Positions 55,701 through 64,000 of a stretch of 64,000 nt of DNA are shown here, piece by piece (position 1 is the stretch's first letter; each line of letters starts with the position of its first letter). Position numbers and translations under genes: made by a program. The notes under the pieces were generated by a model. It did no database searches, was not told the origin of the DNA, and was given only the letters and a program-made list of their open reading frames with translations. Source of the DNA: Pagrus major (lineage: Eukaryota; Chordata; Actinopteri; Spariformes; Sparidae); contig NC_133238.1 in assembly GCF_040436345.1 (NCBI RefSeq), positions 3,385,267-3,449,266 on the forward strand. The letters are read 5' to 3'.

Positions 55701-58664
55701 TTGGATGTGTCAGAGCTTAAGTATAACAGCATCAAAAGTATTTTTTTGATACAGTTGAGTTATGTTAAACAGACAATAGAATGTGTATTTTCTTGCATAG
55801 CCAGACCTCTCTTACCTGACCAGTTTTCAGTTTATCTAGTCTCGAATATATAACGCCACACCATCACCTTGTCCACGATGGGGACAGGACACTGAAGGCA
55901 GCCAGGCAGGCAGGAACAGAAACCATTCTGTTAATGCTACGTTACTTAATACTGTACTTACTAATGTGTAGCTCTCTCTTCCAAATAATCCAGCCACGTA
56001 ACTACCCATTCATTCATGAAATGAAATTGCGCACTTTAGGATCCTCCTTACCCTGGGAACATGCACGAACAATAATGGTTTGTAAGAGTGGCATTTAACA
56101 AGCAATCCAAAAAGTAATCCTGGCCAGTTCAGCCACAGAACAGCTCATCGTCCATTGTAAACAGAACAGATTCAACCATGTAATCCACTAAATCACATGT
56201 TTCCAGGTCGTCTGTCTTGATATCAAACAGACAGCTACTGCTAGCTTTTCAACTCAAATTAAAGACTGTGTCCTGCACATCTCTAAAGTTGCTCTATTTT
56301 ACTAACGTTACAAAGCCTGAGTTTCACTGTAACTTTTCACAGAGAGGGTGGGAGAGAGAGAGGGCGCTTATGTTCAATTCAACAGTGCTAAAAAAAAATA
56401 ATAGCAAAGATTGTTCAATTTCAACAGCGTTACATTTAAAAAAATAAATATCACATCAAAATTAATATTGGACGATTAATCAGCTATCAGCTTTTTCCTT
56501 CTCCCAACTATCGTTATTATATCAGCCTTTAAAAATCCACTATTGGTTGACCTCTAGTTACACTTTCAGAAACAAATTCCTGGTCACATGCAGCAGCTCA
56601 CTGAACCCTGTCATACACTTTGTGTGTATGGAACGGACGCAATAAAGACTTATAGTTTCTATCAGAATCTCGCTGAACCACCACAATACGAGCACAGTTT
56701 CACATTTTCAGTACAAAAATAATCCTAGCTGTCCATTCATCCTAATTCATCCTCTCTTTTCTTTGTCTTCCTTTGTTTTTTTTTCCTCCTGTAAATCGGC
56801 ACAAACAACTTGGACTGTTTGGACTGCGTCATTCCCGCGTCACGTCTCACATCTGTGATCTTGTAATGTGTGTCCCCTGTTGCTGATCAGTCATGTAGTG
56901 TGTAAACAAAAAATAATACAAGACTCCCGATTACAAGACAGAAAGTTGTGGAGTGTGAACAGCACAGCGATTTGACGACTTTGATAGTCATGTAGCATTG
57001 CCAAGACATTGGGGCATTTAAAACCTATACTTTCTATTTAGGCTGCCACTCAAACTGTCTTCTGTCTTCTCACCTCTCTAACCTCTTCTTTATTTCTCAC
57101 GCTTCTATCTACCAACCTTTTTATCTTTGAAGTCTCAATACTCCAAAACACCCTCTGTGCCCACCTCCACCTTTCACAGCCAAGCTATCAGCCCAGCTCA
57201 GAAGGTGCAGGAAGATGAGGAGTCTGTCCAGGATGTACAGTCTGGGTGGATGTGGGCTGGGGAGGTGAGGGGGTAGTCTCTAGCCAGCCATAATCACAGC
57301 TATCCATTTCATCCAACAGCGGGAAGATGATGCCCCCAATGGGATTGGAGTGGTGGTAAAGCCCCCCCCCCCCCAAAAAAAAAAAAAAAACCACAAAGAG
57401 ACACCCCCACCCACTCATGGGAGATTAGATTTCTCCGCCTCTACCCGCATTTGTAGTCAGCAGCAGATGCCTATCTTTGCCTGTTCTCTTACTGCAAACA
57501 GCAGCAGAAACACTTCTGTTGTTTAGCTGTGGTGGCAGATAAAGGCCTGCCAGGATCTCTGGAGTGTGTAGACTGAGAGATAATGTGCCTGTCTGAACAG
57601 CATCCACTGACACACCAGCAGATGGAATATGTACACAGAACACTTCACACACTAAATACAGCTCCCAGTGTTGGGATTTTGATTAAATATTTGCCCAAAT
57701 ATTGTTTCAACCTTGGAAGGTGAAGCTCATTAAAGTAAAAGTAAGTTCTTAACAAACCTGGGTGTTTCATTCTTGCTTTTTTTTTTTACACTTAGTTTTT
57801 GTCCAGTCATTCTTAATGATTAGGTTTCACTCACCAACTTCATCTTTTAAAGCTGAGGACATGATGAGTCTGATAGGATACAAAGTTTGTCTCCAAGTAG
57901 TATGGTTCCAGAGATGGTAATGTCGGTTGGCCAGTTTGTTCAAGATTGTAATATCTCAACAAATATTGGATGGATTGCCATGACCTTTAGTACAGACATT
58001 CATAGTCCCCAGAGGGTAAGGCCTACTGACTAGGGGTGTCAGCAATACCCACCATGCAGCAGACTGGTGCACATCTGATCTGATTTGAACTGAACTAATA
58101 ACATAGTTAGAGATTCTTTATTGATTTGCTTGGGAAGATGGTTTGCTTAGGACAGATTTAACAAACTGAATTTCTGTCTTTTGTTCTTTATTGTTCAGTC
58201 ACTGAAGGCTGTTTTTTTTTGTCTAAATCTGGAATATTTATTTTTGGTGAATATTATTTGAACTTGTCTTACCCTAACCTGCAGAAGGCCACCAGAATAA
58301 AGTCAAGCTGTTGTTGTAAAATACCTCTGAAAATTTCAGATTTTATATTGAATCAAATTTAAAAATCAAAAGTCACGCTGAGTCCTGGATTTGGAGAACA
58401 CCCTTTCTATGGACTAACGTGACCCTTTGACATTTCATCTAATGCCATCATCAGACCAACTTTGGTTTATGACTAAATATCTGTTGAACTAATAACCTTC
58501 CCATCATCTTCAGCCATACTTTCTGTTTTGTGCTAATTTAGCTAATTAGCAAATGTTAGCATGCCAATTCACTAAACTAATATGGTTAACATTGTAAACA
58601 GTAAACCTGCTAAACATCACCATGTTCACATTGTCATCATGGACATGTTAGCATGCTGATGTTA
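52771..58664. other. Long unassigned intergenic or intronic stretch
   Basis: No exon or RNA gene recognised in almost 6 kb. It contains T runs (53161-53179, 54069-54080), a 13-C/16-A tract (57362-57390), and an end of a hAT-like repeat (GGTTGACCTCTAGTT at about 56548-56562) without a visible partner. Minus frames at 57188-57418 and 57425-57652 are open, but without splice context or a recognisable family. Confidence 0.35.
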
Positions 58665-59706
58665 GTATTTAGTAGGGTTGGGCGGTATCCAAATTTTCAT
58701 ACCGTGATACCTTCTCCACATTTTACCGGGGTATACGGTAATATACCCCCCCCCCCCCCCCCCCCCCGCAACTCGAAAATCATTTGTTGTTGGTAACTCA
58801 ATATTATAAAAGCTATGACTTAATATATGTATTCAAAAAACATTATGCTTTCAAAATTAAATAAGTGTTCAATACAAAAACCTCAAAACAGCAGGCACCA
58901 CACTGTTGTGTTTTTACCTTCCTTTTTTTCACCTCAGAATGTTTTTTTTTTTTTTTAAAATAGCCGATCCTATTCGAATTTATAATCTTCCAATTTAGAG
59001 CTACAATTTTAAATAAACGAACTCAAATAACATAGGCCTACACTTTGATTAAATAAGCTTTAATTTATTTCCCCAAACCGCAAGGAGCGAATAAAAGAGC
59101 GATGTGGCTCCGGAGCTGCGGTTGCCATAAAAATGCCGGCTTGCGCTTATATGTTCAGAAACAGAATAACAAGCATTATATAGGGCTAAGAATATTGAAA
59201 AATAACAACAATCCATGTATAACATTAACAACTTTTATTAACAAATATTTAAAAAGTGCAAATGCAGCAGTGAATAAAATATCAAATAGTATAACGGGCT
59301 TAAATCCACTTACAGTGCAGTAAGACACAACACGGACCTATCATCCAGCAGCCTACTTATTGGCCGATCAAATAATAAAAAAGTAACAATAATAACACAG
59401 GCAGAATGAAAATTTACAAGGTATCCTGACACTGCAATGGGTGCAGTGTTTGGTTTAGCCTATTTTTAGAACCTATGAAAAAACAAATCAAAAAAATAAA
59501 TTAAAAGCACAGCTCTGCTCTAGGCTACGTATTAAATAAAAACAGAACAATAAATAACAAGGCATAACCGAAAATGGGAACAATCCTGAGAATGGGAAAT
59601 GCTGCTTTTTGGTTTATTTTAGTAGTGTACCTTCAGTTTGAAAAGTTAAAAGTCCACTGTTGTCGCAGAACACGCTAGCCTACTCCCTGAAAATGGAAAA
59701 AACTAA

Positions 59707-61945
59707 CTATAGCAGCATCCTATGCTCCGAGTCCACATCAAGGTTTTTCGCCAGAAAAACCAACATGTTAACTTTCTCCGGCTTCAGCTGGGCACGCAGC
59801 GGATTTACTACATGACCCGCGGTGCTGAAAACACGCTCTGACGGAGAGCTTGTCGCACAAATACACAAGTATTTACGGGCTACCCTCGACATCAGAGGGA
59901 ACCGCTTCGCTCCGTCACTTTTCCACCAAAGAAGCGGGTTTTCATCTCCCTGGGTAACTGGTTCGCGACAATAAGCAATTGTTTCTGCTCCTGCTCGCTC
60001 CTCTGGGGTGCCGACTGGACCTGCCGACGCAACAGCTTTTCTCTGAAGGAGGCTACCCAGTGTCATCTTTTTTTTTGGTGGTCTGGGTTGCACTTCCCGC
60101 TCCTCCACTCTGCTGGACACTGGGTCTGCTGCTGCCTGGCCCTCCAGTGCCACCATCTCTGCCTCTAACGCGGCTCTTGTTTCAGCCAACGCGGAGTCGT
60201 CATCCTCACATCCCCCGCGGTATCGAGGGTCAAGAAAGGTGCATTTGCGCATCAATTTGCGCACTGAATCGCTCTCATACTTTGCCTCCAGCTTGGCAAG
60301 AATACCAGTTTTTATTGACTTTGTCAACTGCACATCCTCGTCTGACACAGCCAACACATCATCCTTGCAGAGCTGGAGCATGGGCAGGATAGAGGAGCTG
60401 GTCACATAGGTTTCTCCTGACAAAACATCAGTGAAGTGACTGACTGGTTTGAGTGCGTTATGAACAGCCTGCAAAACATCCGTGTCCTGCCAGGTGAGTG
60501 ATAGGTTGCTCCTTCTGTCGTCGGACAGTACGTGTCTGATTGCCTGGGCCTGTTCGAGGATGCGCTCTACCATCGCTAGTTTAGAGCCCCAGCGAGTTGC
60601 GCAGTCCTGCCAATGAAAATAAAAATATAGAATAGATTATATAATTTTCTGTGTTATTCTATTCTCCACCACGATAATCACAATGCTAATAAAATGTGTT
60701 TATTTGTCTGTATCAGAGCATGTGAGCGGAGCGCAGCGGAGCGGACGAATTTTGGAAGGAGCGCAGAGCGGGACTTTTTTTTTCTAGGATGATTCGGATG
60801 GAGCGCTCCACTTTCGCTCCGTTACCGCTCACATCACGGTCCCGATGCTTGGCCAAACATACCCCGCTCACATGCTCTGGTCTGTATAGACCTATGAAAC
60901 TGAATGCTTACCGTTATGAGACTATGCTCTGGGAGTCCCAATTCCAATTGCTTTTTATGCAATTCACGCTTCTGTGCCAGCTGTGTGAGAAGGCCCCGAC
61001 GATATTACGGCATAGTCCGAGAGCGCGCTCTGTTTTTTGCCTTTGGTCCTGTACTGCATTTGTCACAGCCAAGTTCAGATTGTGACCGAAACAGTTGAGC
61101 CAGGGCCACTGCAGGGACCTGATTGCAGCAGCAATGTTGGCTGCGTTGTCTGTGGTGATAGCTGCAAGTTTTTTTTCATCCAGTTGCCAGTCATTAATCG
61201 CTTCCCTGAGCGCAACAGCAAGGTTGTCCGCTGTGTGGCTCTCTGGAAAATATGTGGTCTGCAGGCACTTTGATTCAAGTTTCCACTCTGGTGTTATGGT
61301 GTGGACTGTCACGGACATATATGGTGTCATGTTCACTGACGACCACATATCTGTTGTTAGTGAATAACTGTCAGTCCCCGACAGCAGCGCTTGAACGTCG
61401 TATCGGACTTTATTATATAGGTTTGGAATTGCTGTTTTTGAAAAATATTTCCGACCAGGCAACTCGTACTGCACATTTAGGGTTTTAATCATGTCCTTAA
61501 ATGACTGTTTTTCCACTGTGTGGAAAGACACCGCCTCTTTTGCCAAGTACCTGGCCACCGCATCTGTGCAAGTTTTCCACCGAAGGCTGTCCCTTTTGTA
61601 TTTTGATGATTTCTGGAAGGCCCCCATTATTGTTGGTTGCCGGAGAGTGGTTGTGGGCCTTGCTGTTGCTTCATCTTCAGCTGGAGGGGTTGACACCGTT
61701 GCACTGGTTGAGCTCGGCGCCAAATTCAGTCTTGAAGCTGTTAGTGGATGATTAATCCTGAGATGCGCTCTGAGATTTGAGGTGTTTCCATCTCTTGCAG
61801 TTACTGTCTTCTTGCACAGTTTGCACACAGCCTCGTCAACATTCGCAGGTTCCCCTCTATCGTTTGGCCCGAAACCGAAATACTGCCAAATTGGAGAAAC
61901 TGTATTCTTTTTGGGGACTAACTCGCTTGATGTTCCGCTCGCCAT
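59707..61945 (-). pseudogene. hAT (ZBED-like) transposase, two exons, one frameshift
   Basis: Exon 1 begins at 61945. A BED zinc finger has C41, C44, H61 and H66 (VCKLCKKT then LRAHLRINH), followed by the RNase H-like core ([48 protein letters not shown]). The donor GT is at 60911-60910 and the acceptor lies before 60606; exon 2 continues DCATRWGSKLAMVERILEQA and ends with the hAT dimerisation region (WWKSDGAKRFPLMSRVARKY, SSPSERVFSTAG). The enzyme moves the element and makes 8-bp duplications. Near 60965-60975 the frame slips (SWHR then SVNCIK instead of the expected KRELHKKQ-like wording), giving a premature stop before the donor. Exon 2 is 288 codons from its first ATG, with stop at 59707. 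Confidence 0.92.
60714..60879. mobile_element. 166-bp hAT-type MITE nested in the hAT transposase intron
   Basis: The ends CAGAGCATGTGAGCGG and CCGCTCACATGCTCTG are perfect 16-bp inverted repeats, flanked by identical GTCTGTAT copies at 60706-60713 and 60880-60887. The interior is rich in GGAGCG/CGCTCC words. It must have arrived after the host hAT element. It lies wholly inside the intron (60607-60911), so it does not break the coding sequence. Confidence 0.95.
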
Positions 61946-62253
61946 CTTGTCTTCTTTCTCCCTTCTGCACTGTCACGTGACCATGTCTTCTCTCAATCAA
62001 CAGTTAATTATTACAGTTGTTGTTATGGTAACTGTTATTACAGTTGCACATTGTAATTAGCTACTAATAAATTGAAAACACAACCACACATAGCCTTCAT
62101 GGGTGCTGCTGGACAAAAAAAAAAAAAATCTGCTGCGCATTTTTTTTATTGACGTTTTTTTTTTTATTGACGGTAATGAAAATGATACCGTTGCTATTTT
62201 TGGATACCGTGGTATACCTTATTACCTTATTACCGCCCAACCCTAGTATTTAG

Positions 62254-63060
62254 TTTAAAGCACCACTGAGCTTAAGTACAGTTTCACAAAGCTGCTAGCA
62301 TGGCTGTAGACTCATAGTCAGGCTACTTCCATTTACTCTTACACTCTAGACTTGTTTTGTCCCAAACAATCATTAGTGAGTGATGTATCCATCATGCTGT
62401 ATGTATCCAACATACATTGTCCTGCTGGCCCAAATGCTGACAGGGCACCAAATTGTGTTAGTATTTTGTAAAAGTACCAATAGTCATTCCTACAATATTA
62501 CTGCAATATTGATATCAAAGTAGGGCCTATTTGGTCAAAAATCAAAAGAAGATTTCAAAATATCAAGGTGTATATATACTGTATATGGCAATATGGCCTA
62601 TAAATATTTTGATATTATTTTAAGGCCATACTTCCCAGCCCTAATTCAAACTATATATTTTTGAGGTGCTCTGAAATATTTACATCTTTAGTAGGAGCCA
62701 ATTGACTACATTTTTGTATACTTTGGACAGTTTGTATGGAAGTGGGACACGACCAAAAGTGGCAAAAGTGGTGGAGCCAAATCAACTTATCTCAATTGTA
62801 ACTCAACAAAATCTGAAGATTTAATTATAATGGTTATATCTTATTAACAATGTGATGCATTATGGAGCCATTATGGGCACTACTGTACATCCAATATGTA
62901 AATCGTACATTAGCACCCCAGATACCTCTTAGAGTTCAAGATCAGCTGATTATCTGGAGCCTTTTAGACAAAAAAAGAGTCAATTTCTTGCTTACTACAG
63001 ACTGAAATCTGTAGAACAGAGATTATAATAGACAGTATTTTAGCTATTGCTGCAGTCCTC
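62254..63060. other. Spacer between hAT element and LINE, nothing recognised
   Basis: AT-rich, without exons or clear repeats. Confidence 0.35.
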
Positions 63061-63074
63061 ATGGCTGAAGTTGG

Positions 63075-64000
63075 GTTGATAATAATAATAATATATATAA
63101 ATTTAATTTATATAGCGCCTTTCAGGGTACCCAAGGACGCTTAACAAAGTGGAACATACAAAATAAAGAATAAATGGATAAACGAAAATACATATAAGAT
63201 AAAGAACTAGAAAAGTTGATTGTTGGGGCTGGACCTAGAGCTGATAGGCCTTATTAAAGAGATAGGTTTTTAAGTCTTTTTTGAAGTTCTCCAGAGAAGT
63301 CTGTTTGCGGATTTCAGCTGGGAGAGTGTTCCAGAGAGTGGGGGCTGTCACACAGAAGGCTCTGTCGCGAGGGTTTGCAGTTTGGTGTGAGGGATGGAGA
63401 GCTGGTGTGTGCCTGATGAGCGCAGCTTCCGAGACTGGGTATAGGGGTGGAGGAGGTCAGACAGGTGTTGGGGGGTGAGGGAATGGAGAGATTTATAGGT
63501 CAGGAGGAGAATTTTGTAAGTGATGCATGATTTGACTGGGAGCCAGTGAAGGCAGATGAGAGTGGGGGTGATGTGTTGCCAGGGCTTGGTGCGGGTGAGG
63601 ACCCTGGCAGCAGAGTTCTGTACATACTGGAGCCTGTCCAGGGTTTTGGAAGGGAGCCCAGACAGGACTCCATTACAGTAGTCCAGGCGGGAGGTGATGA
63701 AGGCTAGGATGAGGGTCTCTGCCACAGGTTCGGAGAGGGAGGGCTGGAGTCTGGAGATGTTTTTAAGGTGATAAAAAGCTGATTCGGTGATGGATTTTAT
63801 GTGTGCTTGAAAGGATAGCGTGGAATCGAGGATGACACCCAGGTTGCAGACTTCCGTGGATGGGGAGATAGAGCAGCTGTCCACGTCCAGGAGAAGATCT
63901 CCAACCTTCTGGAGCAGCGCGTTGGAGGCCACAACCATGAGCTCTGTTTTATTGGTGTTTAGTTTGAGTTAATTTGATGTCATCCAGAGTTTTATATTGT
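63075..64000 (-). mobile_element. LINE (L2/CR1-like) 3' end, runs off the window
   Basis: On the minus strand the last part of an RT/ORF2 protein is followed by a 3' UTR with GGTACCCTGAAAGGCGC and an ATATATTATTATTATT-type microsatellite tail (63075-63105). The insertion probably extends left to right from its tail into the next window. Confidence 0.8.
63348..63971 (-). pseudogene. LINE reverse transcriptase C-terminal part
   Basis: A 196-residue frame (63348-63938), extendable upstream to a TAA at 63969-63971. It reads NTNKTELMVV, NLGVILDSTLSFQAHI, AFITSRLDYCNGVLSGLP, RLQYVQNSAARVLTRTK, ITPTLICLHWLPVKSCITYK and YKSLHSLTPQHLSDLL. This is the thumb and C-terminal domain of L2/CR1-type LINE RTs. 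The stop just upstream falls where such proteins usually have WMSSNFLKLN (here MTSN, stop, LKLN), so it is an inactivating nonsense change. The continuation downstream, toward RKQTSLENFKKDLKTY, is in another frame after FCV, so the end is also shifted. Confidence 0.82.

Larger units (their letters stand above)
58673..62245 (-). mobile_element. hAT transposon, full length with perfect 8-bp target duplication
   Basis: TAGGGTTGGGCGGTA at the left end and its exact reverse complement at the right are flanked by identical GTATTTAG copies (58665-58672 and 62246-62253). Subterminal repeats around GGTATACC and ATACCGTGGTAT occur at both ends, and a run of 22 C lies at 58746-58767. The two-exon transposase gene is on the minus strand, with a 305-bp intron that hosts a MITE. 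Size is 3573 bp. Structurally complete, but the transposase has at least one frameshift. Confidence 0.95.

Noticed and set aside
57425-57652. 75-residue minus frame (MCEVFCVHIPSAG..)
   Set aside because: No family resemblance or splice context; likely chance.
61037-61755. Plus-strand open frames of 67-90 residues over 61037-61980
   Set aside because: They overlap the hAT transposase exon on the opposite strand and have no own family resemblance.

Overview
The window is vertebrate nuclear DNA, almost certainly from a ray-finned (teleost) fish. The evidence is small coding exons with GT-AG introns, low coding density, AATAAA poly(A) signals, and fish-style transposons: Tc1 with IR/DR ends, hAT, Harbinger, BEL/Pao, Penelope-like elements and LINE 3' ends with microsatellite tails. 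There is no bacterial or viral gene organisation, no CRISPR array and no operon.

Host genes all lie on the + strand. (1) Bases 11-100 are an internal exon of a CARM1-like arginine methyltransferase gene that enters from the left; a possible terminal exon lies at 990-1089. (2) cnot9, the CAF40 subunit of CCR4-NOT, is complete at 2161-9665 with eight coding exons and 297 residues. (3) plcd4, phospholipase C delta-4, is complete at 22454-41021 with fifteen coding exons and 756 residues; PH, EF-hand, X, Y and C2 regions and both catalytic histidines are readable. One of its introns (23543-23990) looks like a minor-spliceosome (U12) intron. (4) slx9 (FAM207A), a ribosome-biogenesis factor, starts at 44519. 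Only its first two exons are visible; I could not find the rest before the window ends. From memory, CNOT9 and PLCD4 are also neighbours in human 2q35.

The rest is mostly repeats. Introns 4 and 7 of cnot9 hold two copies of one unclassified transposon-like repeat, one of them buried in a 1.2-kb hAT derivative. The cnot9-plcd4 spacer holds a 5-kb antisense BEL/Pao retrotransposon with gag, protease, RT and integrase, broken by at least two frameshifts and one in-frame stop. The 9.8-kb intron 10 of plcd4 is a transposon sink: a palindromic MITE, two head-to-head Tc1-like remnants, a tRNA-type SINE, a Harbinger derivative and a nearly intact Tc1 element. Downstream of slx9 exon 2 are a tektin processed pseudogene, a decayed Penelope-like element with RT and GIY-YIG domains, a 3573-bp hAT transposon with perfect 8-bp target duplication and a younger 166-bp MITE nested in its intron, and the 3' end of a LINE at the right edge.

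The host genes do not form a pathway: they are mRNA decay and translational control (cnot9), phosphoinositide/calcium signalling (plcd4), ribosome maturation (slx9) and chromatin methylation (CARM1-like). I did not find a clearly new biological system. The most noteworthy observations are the probable U12 intron, the CARM1-like paralogue next to cnot9, the nested transposons dated by their target duplications, and the solo copy of the Penelope tail with a hammerhead-like core.
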